Below are positions 27,131 to 36,151 of a DNA stretch of 61,858 nucleotides, piece by piece. Both the position numbers and the translations under genes were made by a program. The notes beneath the pieces are model-generated. The model searched no databases and was not told where the DNA came from. It saw only the letters and a list, made by a program, of their open reading frames with translations. The stretch spans positions 1 to 61,858 of the forward strand of contig PEAA01000009.1 of assembly GCA_002753275.1 (NCBI GenBank), written 5' to 3'. This DNA is from Zetaproteobacteria bacterium. Lineage in GTDB: Bacteria > Pseudomonadota > Zetaproteobacteria > Mariprofundales > Mariprofundaceae. Position 1 is the stretch's first letter. The number at the start of each line of letters is the position of its first letter.

Positions 27131-28299
27131 TGTGAAGCTTCCAAAACTTGATCTAAAATCTGCAAGGCATGTTCAATTTCCGCTTCAGAAACATTCAATG
27201 GTGGAAGAAGCCTCAAAACCTTAGGCCCTGCAGCTAAAATCAAGAGACCATGCTGCTGACATCGCTTAATGATCGCAGCAACCTCGTCATGGCACGATAC
27301 ACCAAGGATCAAACCTTCACCGCGCACACAATCAATGACAGAATGATTCGCTTGCAACGCTTGTAAACCATGCCGTAACTGCGCCCCTCGTTCTACCACA
27401 TTCTCCAGAAGTTTTTCCTCTTCAATAATCTGCAATACAGCAAGGGCAGCTGCGCATGCAAGCGGATTTCCACCAAATGTCGAACCATGACTTCCCGCAT
27501 CAAATGAAGCGGAAATATCTCTTTTGGCAACCATCGCCCCAATAGGGACACCACCGCCAAGTCCCTTGGCCAAGGTCATAATATCAGGGAGCACGCCATA
27601 ATGCTGATGCGCAAACATTTTACCCGTTCTACCGACACCTGTTTGCACCTCATCCAACACCAACAATACACCATACGCATCGCACAGAGCACGAACTTGT
27701 TGCAAATAATTAGCATCTGCGACGACAACACCGCCCTCTCCTTGAATGGGTTCAAGAATAATTGCAGCAGTATGATGATTGACCATCTCACGAAGTGCCT
27801 CAATATCATTGTAGGGAACATAGTCAAAACCAACAGGAAGCGGCTGAAATCCTTTCTTAACCTTTTCTTGACCGGTTGCCGTCAATGTCATCATTGTACG
27901 GCCATGAAACGATTGCAGTGCTGTAATGATCTGTGGTCGAGACTCACCGTGATCAAACCAATACTTTCGCACCAGTTTTATCGCGGCTTCATTGGCTTCG
28001 GCACCTGAATTGCAAAAAAAGAGCTCATCCAACGCACTCTCTTTTGCAAGCGTGTAGGCCAACCTCTCTTGCAAGGGGATATGAAACAGGTTGGAGCAGT
28101 GGATCATTTTTTCGGTCTGTTCGTTGATCGCACTTAAAAGTTTAGGGTGCCCATGGCCCAAAGTATTGACTGCGATTCCTGATATAAAATCAAGATACGA
28201 CTTGCCATGGTCATCCCATACCCATGAGCCTTTTCCATGCGTTAAACGAATATCAAACCGTGCATAATTGTTCATAACCGCCAAACTATCGCTATTCAC
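27127..28299 (-). CDS. argD: Acetylornithine aminotransferase
   Basis: A 390-residue class III PLP aminotransferase of arginine synthesis. Key segments are the PLP-phosphate site NSGAEANEAAIKL, the LVLDEVQTGVGRTG segment with the PLP-contacting Asp, and the Schiff-base lysine in TLAKGLGGGVPIGA. The start is a GTG at 28299; an internal ATG at 28275 would trim eight residues. It follows the small rod-like gene by 52 bases. Confidence 0.95.
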   Translation of the reverse strand: MNSDSLAVMNNYARFDIRLTHGKGSWVWDDHGKSYLDFISGIAVNTLGHGHPKLLSAINEQTEKMIHCSNLFHIPLQERLAYTLAKESALDELFFCNSGAEANEAAIKLVRKYWFDHGESRPQIITALQSFHGRTMMTLTATGQEKVKKGFQPLPVGFDYVPYNDIEALREMVNHHTAAIILEPIQGEGGVVVADANYLQQVRALCDAYGVLLVLDEVQTGVGRTGKMFAHQHYGVLPDIMTLAKGLGGGVPIGAMVAKRDISASFDAGSHGSTFGGNPLACAAALAVLQIIEEEKLLENVVERGAQLRHGLQALQANHSVIDCVRGEGLILGVSCHDEVAAIIKRCQQHGLLILAAGPKVLRLLPPLNVSEAEIEHALQILDQVLEASQ

Positions 28300-28351
28300 A
28301 TCCGTACGCCTTCATCTTGATTATCTTTTTTGTACCCAAAATAACGCTCAC

Positions 28352-28657
28352 TTATGCCACAATATCTAGAAGCGTTTTATGCATCTCATCGTTTGTTTTA
28401 ATTACCGCGATATTGGCTGCAAAGGCATGTTTATCATTGAGCATGTTGGTGATATTTTTTTCTAAGTTCACATTGTTTTTCACCTGAGCATCTGCTGAAA
28501 GTGTAACCACAACACCTTGCTCGGTCATCGTTGCACTCTTCTCTTGATAATCAACATTGGTGACATTGGCAATATTATCCGCCGTGACCCTGTGCGATGT
28601 CGTAATATTGTTCAAACTGCCGTATGCAGACATTGAATAGTTTGATGAAATCATCAT
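28352..28657 (-). CDS. Small orphan protein resembling flagellar rod/hook-family termini
   Basis: 101 residues. The first 40 look like the N-terminal rod/hook signature (SAYGSLNNITTSHRVTADN, then IANVTNVDYQ). The last 40 look like the C-terminal signature shared by FlgB/C/E/G (VNLEKNITNMLNDKHAFAAN, then IAVIKTNDEMHKTLLDI). The large middle domain of FlgC/FlgG is missing and only a short beta segment joins the two. No flagellar genes lie in the window. It starts at an ATG overlapping the htpX stop by 4 bases, with an AAGGAG box upstream, so it is a genuine expressed-looking gene. It could be a mini-FlgC-like axial protein or a repurposed coiled-coil protein. Confidence 0.7.
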   Translation of the reverse strand: MMISSNYSMSAYGSLNNITTSHRVTADNIANVTNVDYQEKSATMTEQGVVVTLSADAQVKNNVNLEKNITNMLNDKHAFAANIAVIKTNDEMHKTLLDIVA

Positions 28658-29565
28658 CCAAGACTCCTTAATGCCGCGACCCTATCTTCAATGGTTGGGT
28701 GGGTAGCAAACAATCCTGAAACACCACCTGATGCCCCATAAATTTTCATCGTCGCAAGTGCATCCTCTTCCGTTGGAACATGTTGCAAATGTTGTGTTGC
28801 ATTCGAGAGAGCCTCCAACCGCTGCAGTGCACCAATCATGTGTTGCGCGCCCACCGCGCGTGCAGCATAGGCATCGGCCTCAAACTCCCGCTTGCGTGAA
28901 TACCAACGCACTGGAATTTGTGCCAAAATTGAAAAAACGATTTGCAAGGCCATATCTACGGCAAAATAGAGAAAGTGATTCATTCCACCTTCGCGATTGC
29001 TTGCAACCATCCGAGCAATCATATTGGCCAGGAAATAAACAAATGTATTCATCAATCCCTGCAACAGCGTTGTTGTCACCATATCACCATTGGCGATATG
29101 CCCCACCTCATGCGCAAGAACCGCCTTAAGTTGATTGTCAGACATATTCATCGCCAAGCCTGAGGAGACGGCAACCATCGAATTGTTGCGACTTGGTCCC
29201 GTTGCAAAGGCATTGGGTACTTCATCCCAATAGACCCAAACCTCCGGCATTTTAATCCCTTCACGCGCAGCTAAATCTTTTACCGTGTTATAGACCAACT
29301 TCTCTTTTTCTGTAGCAGGTTGTAGCACCTGCTGCATCTGCATACCGCGTTTTGCCATCATCTTGGACATCCACAATGAAATAAACGCTCCACCAAAACC
29401 AAATACCATTGCCCATGCGAACTGATGGGTTGCCACACTTCCCCGAACATCAATCCCCAATGCCGGTAAGATAAAATAGATTAAGATATTACCTGAAATC
29501 GCCAAGGTTAGAAATATGAGAAGATTGGCAACAATCAACATGGCGATACTTTTTAACGAACGCAT
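28654..29565 (-). CDS. htpX: Membrane zinc metalloprotease HtpX
   Basis: A 303-residue inner-membrane M48 peptidase involved in membrane protein quality control. Two N-terminal TM helices precede the catalytic domain, with LAHEVGHIANGDMVT (HEVGH zinc site) near residue 160 and the third ligand region REFEADAYAARAVGA. Two more hydrophobic segments follow the active site. An AAGGAG box lies 7 bases before the ATG. Confidence 0.95.
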   Translation of the reverse strand: MRSLKSIAMLIVANLLIFLTLAISGNILIYFILPALGIDVRGSVATHQFAWAMVFGFGGAFISLWMSKMMAKRGMQMQQVLQPATEKEKLVYNTVKDLAAREGIKMPEVWVYWDEVPNAFATGPSRNNSMVAVSSGLAMNMSDNQLKAVLAHEVGHIANGDMVTTTLLQGLMNTFVYFLANMIARMVASNREGGMNHFLYFAVDMALQIVFSILAQIPVRWYSRKREFEADAYAARAVGAQHMIGALQRLEALSNATQHLQHVPTEEDALATMKIYGASGGVSGLFATHPTIEDRVAALRSLG

Positions 29566-29589
29566 TTACGCTCTCCTTTAGACCTTATT

Positions 29590-30450
29590 TCAAATCTTAT
29601 TTCTTAAAAGTTTGGTGACGAATTCTAATTCTTTTTTGCTTGAAAACTCAATCTGAACCATACCAAACCCTCGCTTACTCTGTTTAATATTAACAGGAAG
29701 AGATAGTAATTTAGCCAATTCATCAGATAACGCAACTACACTTGCATCCATCTCTACTGTACTCTTTGCAACAGAAGGTTTCCCTATTTTTTTTACCTCC
29801 TCTTCAACTTTGCGTGTACTCCATCCATCTTTCATCGCCAGATCAGCAATACGAAGCGCTTCTGCCTCTACAAGGCCAATCAACGCCCTCGCTTGACCCA
29901 TATCCAGCTTACGATTTTCCACCAATCCTTGAATGGCCAACGGAAGTTGTAAAAGGCGCAACAGATTACTGACATGCGTCCTGGAAATTCCAATGCGCGT
30001 TGCTACATCTTGTTGCGAATAGCTAAATTCTTCAATCAACCTTTTGTATGCTCTTGCAGACTCTACCGCCGTTAAATTATCCCGTTGTTCATTCTCAACA
30101 ATCGCCATCTCTAACGCAAGAGCATCATCCACATCGCGAATATATACGGGGATTTCCATAAGCCCAACAACCTGTGATGCACGCCAACGCCGCTCTCCGG
30201 CGACAATCTGATAGCGCCCACCTTCAGCAGAGCGAACCAAGATTGGCGTAAGCACACCATTTGCTTGAATGGACTCAACCAGTGATGCGATTTCTTGTTC
30301 ATCAAAAGTTGTACGCGGTTGAAATGGGTTAGGGTCAATTTGATCGATGGGCAAAACATTGGTCACTTGATCCGCCGCAGTGGTGGAATCTGCGCCCAGA
30401 AGCGCATTTAAACCCCGGCCTAAACTACTTTTCTTTACTGGCATCTTCAC
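29590..30450 (-). CDS. parB: Chromosome partitioning protein ParB
   Basis: About 286 residues. The N-terminal KKSSLGRGLNALLG is typical of ParB/Spo0J. The CTP-binding ParB/Srx domain follows with NPFQPRTTFDEQEIASLVES and the conserved GERRWRAS. A helix-turn-helix (QQDVATRIGISRTHVSNLLR) recognises parS, and a C-terminal dimerisation domain ends the protein. The start is uncertain. GTG at 30450 is 9 bases after a GGAG box, ATG at 30444 lacks a well-placed box, and the frame extends to a TTG at 30465. It directly follows parA. Two parS sites are nearby. Confidence 0.95.
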   Translation of the reverse strand: MKMPVKKSSLGRGLNALLGADSTTAADQVTNVLPIDQIDPNPFQPRTTFDEQEIASLVESIQANGVLTPILVRSAEGGRYQIVAGERRWRASQVVGLMEIPVYIRDVDDALALEMAIVENEQRDNLTAVESARAYKRLIEEFSYSQQDVATRIGISRTHVSNLLRLLQLPLAIQGLVENRKLDMGQARALIGLVEAEALRIADLAMKDGWSTRKVEEEVKKIGKPSVAKSTVEMDASVVALSDELAKLLSLPVNIKQSKRGFGMVQIEFSSKKELEFVTKLLRNKI

Positions 30451-30465
30451 TATTTCTTTCTCCAA

Positions 30466-31260
30466 TTAGCCCACATCAATTCGATGCATTAATTCCTGCG
30501 CAACTTTTAAATAGGCCTGCGCGCCTGATGAGTGAATATCATGGTACATCACTGGAACACCAAAACTAGGCGCTTCTGATAGGCGAATGTTGCGCGGAAT
30601 CATGTTAGTATAGACCTGCTGGCCAAAATAATCTCGCACCTCTTTCTCAACTTGCCTCGCCAAATTATTATGCCCAACCATCGTCAACAATATACCATGC
30701 ATTTTCAGCATAGGATTTAATGATGTTTTAATTCTTCTCACCGTATCAATCAACTGCGTTAAACCTTCCAGCGCATAAAACTCGGCTTGAAGCGTAATCA
30801 ACAAATGGTCCGATGCCGTCAAGGCATTGATAGTCAGCAAATTCAGAGCAGGTGGGCAATCGATAAGCACATAATCAAAGGGCTCGCCCGTATATGCTGC
30901 CATTGCCTGATTCAATACATACTCTCGCTTATCAACACCTACAAGTTCCACCTCTGCTCCTGCCAGATCCATGCTTGCAGGTATTAAATAGAGATCTTCA
31001 CACTCGGTTTCCACAACTACATCTGCAAGTGCCACTTTGTTGATCAATACATGATAAGAACCTCGCTGATTTTTAACTTTTTCAACGCCGAGCCCCGAAG
31101 TGGCATTCCCCTGCGGATCAAAATCTATGATTAACACTCGCTTATTAAGCGCGGCCAATGATGCGGCTAAATTTATACAAGTAGTTGTTTTACCAACCCC
31201 ACCTTTTTGATTCGCTATCGTAAAAACAGGACCCAATGCCTTATGTTTCACGTGAAACAT
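30466..31260 (-). CDS. parA: Chromosome partitioning ATPase ParA
   Basis: A 264-residue deviant Walker-type ATPase (KGGVGKTTTCINLAASLA near residue 18, VLIIDFDPQGNATSGLG, and YVLIDCPPALNLLTINAL). It moves ParB-parS complexes on the nucleoid. The first residues, MFHVKH, are the translation of a parS palindrome that contains the start codon and overlaps the end of rsmG by 20 bases. ParB could therefore occlude or tune parA expression. Confidence 0.96.
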   Translation of the reverse strand: MFHVKHKALGPVFTIANQKGGVGKTTTCINLAASLAALNKRVLIIDFDPQGNATSGLGVEKVKNQRGSYHVLINKVALADVVVETECEDLYLIPASMDLAGAEVELVGVDKREYVLNQAMAAYTGEPFDYVLIDCPPALNLLTINALTASDHLLITLQAEFYALEGLTQLIDTVRRIKTSLNPMLKMHGILLTMVGHNNLARQVEKEVRDYFGQQVYTNMIPRNIRLSEAPSFGVPVMYHDIHSSGAQAYLKVAQELMHRIDVG

Positions 31261-31840
31261 CCCCCTTCACTCCTACAAAATGATCACTACAAAACTTATA
31301 ACACTCAACCCGCTGATTCTCAACGGCATCGACAGAACCATTCTCAACGATCTTCCAACCATGAATTTCACCCTCATCACACACAAAAGATGAAGAGCGT
31401 GGAACCGGTAAAACAGCAATCGCGCCATCTACTACATGCGGAGAAAACATTGCCAACAAACTGGGCACATTGGTCACTGCCCTTGCGACGCATATCGAAG
31501 CTCCCAATGATGGCAACGCATTGATATCATCACCATAAACTTTCGCATTCAGGTTCAATGTGCGAACAACATGTTTTAAAAACTCAGCCCGTTTCTTTCG
31601 TCTCTCAACCAAAATACCTCGCACTTGCGGACGAGATATTAACAGGGGAATACCTGGAACCCCCATGCCACTCCCCACATCTAACAACACCCCACCTGAT
31701 GGAATCCATTGATTCAATGCAACGGAAGGGTGAATAAATCGTAACAAAAAATCATCTAAATTATCAACAGATGTCAAATTTAGCGCGCGACGAAAACGCA
31801 ACACTTCATTGGCATATGCCATCATCTGCACATCAACCAT
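31241..31840 (-). CDS. rsmG: 16S rRNA (guanine-N7) methyltransferase RsmG
   Basis: About 199 residues. The SAM-binding loop GGVLLDVGSGMGVPGIPLLI and VERRKKRAEFLKHV are typical of RsmG (GidB), which methylates G527 of 16S rRNA. The ATG at 31838-31840 lies 2 bases after the mnmG stop and gives the family length; the longer frame to 31960 lies inside mnmG. The C-terminus DVSRET is encoded by the parS palindrome, which it shares with the parA start. Confidence 0.93.
   Translation of the reverse strand: MVDVQMMAYANEVLRFRRALNLTSVDNLDDFLLRFIHPSVALNQWIPSGGVLLDVGSGMGVPGIPLLISRPQVRGILVERRKKRAEFLKHVVRTLNLNAKVYGDDINALPSLGASICVARAVTNVPSLLAMFSPHVVDGAIAVLPVPRSSSFVCDEGEIHGWKIVENGSVDAVENQRVECYKFCSDHFVGVKGDVSRET
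31243..31260. promoter_or_regulatory. parS: parS centromere site within the rsmG/parA overlap
   Basis: ATGTTTCACGTGAAACAT is a perfect 18-base palindrome whose core TGTTTCACGTGAAACA (31244-31259) is the canonical bacterial parS. It holds the parA start codon and the last sense codons of rsmG. It should be loaded with ParB. Confidence 0.95.
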
Positions 31841-31842
31841 AT

Positions 31843-33726
31843 TTAACAGCCTTTTCTCAAAAAAAGCATTAGCGCTGTAATCGCTGCTGGAGTCACTCCA
31901 GAAATTCGCGAAGCTTGACCCAAACTTCTTGGTTTTACATCTTGAAGCTTCGCCACACACTCATTACTCAACCCATGAATATCTGCATAAACAATCTCTT
32001 CAGGAATTAATTGATGCTCCATTTTTTTAAAACGATCAATCTCAATATACTGCTTATCTAAATATCCCTCATAATGAATCATCGACTGAATTGTTCTCAA
32101 GTCTTGCTTTCCAATCAATGCCACATCAACAATAAGTGAAAGTGCTTTAATCAAATCAACATTCGCTCTATGACAATATGCAGAAAAAATCATATCACCC
32201 TTCGGCACCTCTAACCCATTCAAAGCCAAACGCTCCTGCCACACTCTCCCTGTTCCAATCGTCGTACTACGAATGCGATCCATAATTGTTGAAATCGAGA
32301 TCTCACGACGATCAATAACAGCTTGCCTCTCCTTACTTAATAAACCCAATTTCTTGGCAATATCACCCAAACGAAGATCCGCATTATCCTCTCGTAATTG
32401 TAATCGAAATTCAGCGCGGGAGGTAAACATTCTGTAAGGCTCACTCACCCCTTTATTGACTAAATCATCAATCATCACCCCAATATAGGCCTGTGATCGA
32501 TCAGGAACCCATGATTGTAAATGAGCACAAGAAAATGCAGCTGCATTAATTCCCGCAATCAACCCCTGTGCAGCAGCCTCTTCATAGCCTGTCGTTCCAT
32601 TAATTTGACCCGCGTGAAATAATCCTGATATTTTTTTCGACTCAAGCGATGGTCTTAACTCTGTTGGATCAATATAATCATACTCAATAGCATAGCCAGG
32701 ACGAATAATGCGCGCATTTTCCAATCCAGGAATCGACCGAACCATCTCCCATTGAACATCAATAGGAAGCGAGGTTGAAATACCATTAGGATAAATCTCT
32801 GAATGATTACGGCTTTCAGGCTCTAAAAATATCTGATGGCTATCTTTATCGGCAAAACGGTGAATTTTATCCTCTATACTAGGACAATAACGCGGACCAG
32901 AACTTTGAATTTTCCCTGAATACATTGGTGAGCGTAAAATATTTCTCCGAATAATCTCGTGGGTTACTTCTATAGTACGAGTAATCGCACAAGGAACCTG
33001 ATCTGCACACAATTTTTCATGTTCAATTGAAAATGGAGAAGCCAAGCTATCTCCTAGCTGCATCTCTAACGCTTCCCAACGAATAGAATTCTTGCATAAA
33101 CGAGGAGGTGTACCCGTTTTAAGCCGTTTCACTCGAAAAGTTTTTTGATACAACTCCTTTGATAAGTGATCAATTGAGGCATCCCCTAATCGTCCACCAA
33201 CTAGCGTTGTCTCTCCTATATGGATAACGCCTTTTAAAAAAGTTCCCGTGGTCAACACGACAGCCCCTGCATAGTGCTCAACCCCAAATTCATCAACCAA
33301 CCCTAAAACTTGATCATCCTCAAAAAGAAGCTTATTGATACTTCCTTGATAAATTGACAAATTAGGCTGCGCATCTAACAAAGAGCGCATCACTGAATGA
33401 TAAATAACACGATCACATTGCGCCCGAGTCGCTTGAACAGCAGGACCTTTTCTCTGATTTAATGTTCTGTACTGAATAGCTGCTCGATCTGCCACCACTG
33501 ACATTACACCACCGAGGGCATCAATTTCACGAACCAAATGTCCTTTACCTACACCACCAATCGCAGGATTACATGACATTTTAGCAATAGTATCTAAATT
33601 CTGCGTAATCAAACGCACACGAGCACCCCGACGCGCTGCAGCCATTGCAGCTTCACACCCCGCATGCCCCGCACCTACAACAATTACATCAATATTTTGA
33701 TCAGGGTGTTTCACGTGAAACACCAC
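31843..33726 (-). CDS. mnmG: tRNA uridine-5-carboxymethylaminomethyl modification enzyme MnmG
   Basis: A 627-residue FAD protein that works with MnmE to modify the wobble uridine of tRNAs. FAD-binding [20 protein letters not shown] is at the N-terminus, followed by [20 protein letters not shown] and later [10 protein letters not shown] with [20 protein letters not shown]. The C-terminal helical domain ends in [16 protein letters not shown]. The start is a GTG (33726, or the adjacent GTG at 33723) inside a parS palindrome, with no good Shine-Dalgarno box upstream. Confidence 0.96.
   Translation of the reverse strand: MVFHVKHPDQNIDVIVVGAGHAGCEAAMAAARRGARVRLITQNLDTIAKMSCNPAIGGVGKGHLVREIDALGGVMSVVADRAAIQYRTLNQRKGPAVQATRAQCDRVIYHSVMRSLLDAQPNLSIYQGSINKLLFEDDQVLGLVDEFGVEHYAGAVVLTTGTFLKGVIHIGETTLVGGRLGDASIDHLSKELYQKTFRVKRLKTGTPPRLCKNSIRWEALEMQLGDSLASPFSIEHEKLCADQVPCAITRTIEVTHEIIRRNILRSPMYSGKIQSSGPRYCPSIEDKIHRFADKDSHQIFLEPESRNHSEIYPNGISTSLPIDVQWEMVRSIPGLENARIIRPGYAIEYDYIDPTELRPSLESKKISGLFHAGQINGTTGYEEAAAQGLIAGINAAAFSCAHLQSWVPDRSQAYIGVMIDDLVNKGVSEPYRMFTSRAEFRLQLREDNADLRLGDIAKKLGLLSKERQAVIDRREISISTIMDRIRSTTIGTGRVWQERLALNGLEVPKGDMIFSAYCHRANVDLIKALSLIVDVALIGKQDLRTIQSMIHYEGYLDKQYIEIDRFKKMEHQLIPEEIVYADIHGLSNECVAKLQDVKPRSLGQASRISGVTPAAITALMLFLRKGC
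33706..33723. promoter_or_regulatory. parS: parS centromere site at the mnmG start
   Basis: GTGTTTCACGTGAAACAC is a perfect 18-base palindrome with the parS core TGTTTCACGTGAAACA at 33707-33722. It encodes the residues FHVKH at the mnmG N-terminus. It is 2.46 kb from the first site. Confidence 0.95.
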
Positions 33727-33793
33727 ATAAAAGAATATAAATTATTAAACATTATCATTAGCGCAGGCTAAAATTAATTTATAAATGAGCAAG

Positions 33794-33820
33794 AAAAAAG
33801 GGAGCTTGCGCTCCCTTTTT
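33794..33820 (-). terminator. Rho-independent terminator after phosphoribulokinase
   Basis: GGGAGC (33800-33805), loop TTGC, GCTCCC (33810-33815), flanked by A6 on one side and T5 on the other. It can therefore terminate on either strand. It lies 24 bases after the prk stop and before the mnmG start, separating the two genes. Confidence 0.88.
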
Positions 33821-33843
33821 AGCAAAAACTATCAATCACTCGA

Positions 33844-34707
33844 TTATGCTTTACGCTTCTTCTCAAGCATCTCATGAATAATTGGTGATAAAATCATCTC
33901 CATAGCCAACAACATCTTACTTGATGGCAAAACCAAAGTATTACGACGAGACATGAATGAACCATTCAACATCGACAACAAATAAGGGAAATCGATACCC
34001 CATTTTTCAGGTTGCTTGATACGAATCACCATCAAACTCTCATCAGGAGTAGGCACATCGCGTGCGATAAATGGATTCGATGTATCAACAAGTGGAACAC
34101 GTTGGAAATTAATATCCGTATCTGAAAATTGCGGCGTAATGAAATGAACATAATCATGCATGCGTGATAAAATATTTTCTACAACAGCTTCTGGTGAGTA
34201 ACCACGCAATGCTGTATCACGATGAATCTTTTGAATCCACTCCAAATTCACCACAGGAACAATACCCATGGTCAAATCACAATAAGAGCGTGCCTCGGAA
34301 ATACCGCCATGCAATCCTTCATAAAAAAGAAGATCAGAACCAGCACCTACCTTTCTCCAATCGGTAAAACGACCCGGTTCTACCCCATAAACTTTTGCTT
34401 CTCCATCATCATGCACATAATTACGCGCATAACCTTCTCCATCTTCACCATATGCTTTAAACAACCCAGCAATTTTATCAAAAAGATTGGCTTCATCAGA
34501 AAAATGGCTTAAACGCTTTCCTGCAGCCTCAAACTCTTTTGATTTTTCACGAAACTCATAGCGATCAAAACGATGAAAACAATCACCCTCTACAATTGCA
34601 GCTGTGACATGTTCTCGTCTAAAAATATGTTCAAGCGCTACTTTCGCAGTACTTGTCCCCGCACCAGATGAACCAGTAACGGAAATTACAGGATGCTTAA
34701 CAGACAT
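33844..34707 (-). CDS. prk: Phosphoribulokinase (class I)
   Basis: A 287-residue Calvin-Benson cycle enzyme that phosphorylates ribulose 5-phosphate to RuBP. The P-loop is ISVTGSSGAGTSTAKVAL. Further class I features are VEGDCFHRFDR (catalytic Asp), RLSHFSDEANLF, LLFYEGLHGG and VNLEWIQKIHRD. The length matches the octameric proteobacterial enzyme. It stands alone with its own candidate promoter and terminator, with no RubisCO gene in the window, between mnmE and mnmG. A GGAGGG box precedes the ATG. Confidence 0.97.
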   Translation of the reverse strand: MSVKHPVISVTGSSGAGTSTAKVALEHIFRREHVTAAIVEGDCFHRFDRYEFREKSKEFEAAGKRLSHFSDEANLFDKIAGLFKAYGEDGEGYARNYVHDDGEAKVYGVEPGRFTDWRKVGAGSDLLFYEGLHGGISEARSYCDLTMGIVPVVNLEWIQKIHRDTALRGYSPEAVVENILSRMHDYVHFITPQFSDTDINFQRVPLVDTSNPFIARDVPTPDESLMVIRIKQPEKWGIDFPYLLSMLNGSFMSRRNTLVLPSSKMLLAMEMILSPIIHEMLEKKRKA

Positions 34708-34746
34708 AATCCCTCCGTATTCAAAAATGAATTAATTAACTTCGCT

Positions 34747-34776
34747 AGTATGACAGAAAAAGCATGGATATTTCAA
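34747..34776 (-). promoter_or_regulatory. Candidate promoter of prk
   Basis: On the reverse strand TTGAAA (34771-34776) and CATACT (34747-34752) are separated by 18 bases. They lie 40-70 bases before the prk ATG, in the gap after the mnmE stop. Confidence 0.45.
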
Positions 34777-34782
34777 GTAACA

Positions 34783-36120
34783 TTATTTACCCACACAAAA
34801 TTTTGAAAATACACGATCTAAAATATTTTCAATATCTCCCATACCAACAATTTCAGCAAGGCTCATCCACGCACGACGCCACTCTAAAGCCAAAAGGTCG
34901 ATGGAAGATTCAGAATCAATAAAGCATAGACCTGCAAGAAGATGTGTCTTCGCATGTGCAAGTGCTTGACGATGACGCGCGCTGGTTACATAAAGCCCCT
35001 CTACAGCACTATCATCAGCTGCCAGGATTTCAATCAATGCTGCCTTTAACCGATCCAATCCAATCTGTTCATGTATAGATATTCCAATAAATGAGGCTGG
35101 AGGAACCCCCTCGAGCAATTCAACCTTATTCATAATCAACAATGAAGGAGCCCCCTCACAATCCCATGTAGCGCGATTCGATGCATCTGCGACAAACAAC
35201 ACAACATCAGCAGCTTCCGCTGCCTCTGAAGCGCGTCGTATCCCCTCCAACTCTATTTCATCGCCTGTAGAACGCATTCCTGCCGTATCCAATAAACGAA
35301 CAGGAATACCACCAATTTCAAAATCGATCTCTAATACATCCCGTGTCGTTCCTGGCGTAGCACTGACTATGGCACGATTTCGTTCAACCAATAGATTCAA
35401 CAAGCTCGATTTGCCAACATTAGGCGCACCAATAATCGCAATGGTCACTCCATTAAACAATCGTTCACCAATGATTGCTGAGGATAGATAACCATCAATT
35501 GGCGCAATAAGTGACTGCTTAACATTATTGGCAATCGTTTCAAAAAATAGATCGGGAATTTCATCTTCAGGAAAATCAAGTGTCGCCTCAATATGGGCTA
35601 CCGCATCAATCAAAAGATCCATTAAATGATAAATACGATCACCAAATAAGCCATCAAGATGTTTCTTAGCTTGCTTTGCTGCACGGATCGTTTGTGCATC
35701 AATACAAGAAATCACCGCCTCCGCCTGAGAAAGATTTAACTTATTATTCTCAACGGCTCGTCGAGTAAATTCTCCGGGTTGAGCCATCACAGCACCCATT
35801 TCAAGCAAACAGTTGACCGTAGCTTGGAGCAATAGCGGGCTTCCATGCCCTTGCAACTCAACCACATCTTCACCTGTATAAGAGTGTGGTGCATTAAAAT
35901 AGAGCACGAGGCCGGAATCTAAATCCTGCTTGGCCTGATCATACCAACCACAATAATAGGACTTTCGTGGTTGAAAATAGCTACGATCTTTTCCCGTTAA
36001 TTGTGAAACGAACGATAGTGATTCCGGACCTGAAATCCGAATAATACCAATTCCACCGCGGCCACTGGGCGTTGCAATTGCCACAATGGTGGTTTGACTA
36101 TGCTCCAAACTTAGAACCAC
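34783..36120 (-). CDS. mnmE: tRNA modification GTPase MnmE
   Basis: A 445-residue protein with an N-terminal formyl-THF-binding domain (TIVAIATPSGRGGIGIIRIS), a helical domain and an inserted Ras-like G domain. The G domain shows IIGAPNVGKSSLLNLL, the GTTRD switch I, DTAGMR and NKVE. The C-terminal FCVGK carries the catalytic cysteine motif. It starts at a GTG after a GGGGG tract, 31 bases after yidC. It is the partner of MnmG, encoded about 1 kb further on. Confidence 0.97.
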   Translation of the reverse strand: MVLSLEHSQTTIVAIATPSGRGGIGIIRISGPESLSFVSQLTGKDRSYFQPRKSYYCGWYDQAKQDLDSGLVLYFNAPHSYTGEDVVELQGHGSPLLLQATVNCLLEMGAVMAQPGEFTRRAVENNKLNLSQAEAVISCIDAQTIRAAKQAKKHLDGLFGDRIYHLMDLLIDAVAHIEATLDFPEDEIPDLFFETIANNVKQSLIAPIDGYLSSAIIGERLFNGVTIAIIGAPNVGKSSLLNLLVERNRAIVSATPGTTRDVLEIDFEIGGIPVRLLDTAGMRSTGDEIELEGIRRASEAAEAADVVLFVADASNRATWDCEGAPSLLIMNKVELLEGVPPASFIGISIHEQIGLDRLKAALIEILAADDSAVEGLYVTSARHRQALAHAKTHLLAGLCFIDSESSIDLLALEWRRAWMSLAEIVGMGDIENILDRVFSKFCVGK

Positions 36121-36151
36121 AAACCACCCCCATCAAGAAAAAATGATGAAT

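Noticed and set aside
31207-31524. Forward frame starting with MFHVKH opposite rsmG/parA
   Set aside because: It arises because the parS palindrome reads FHVKH on both strands; the rest has no family features.
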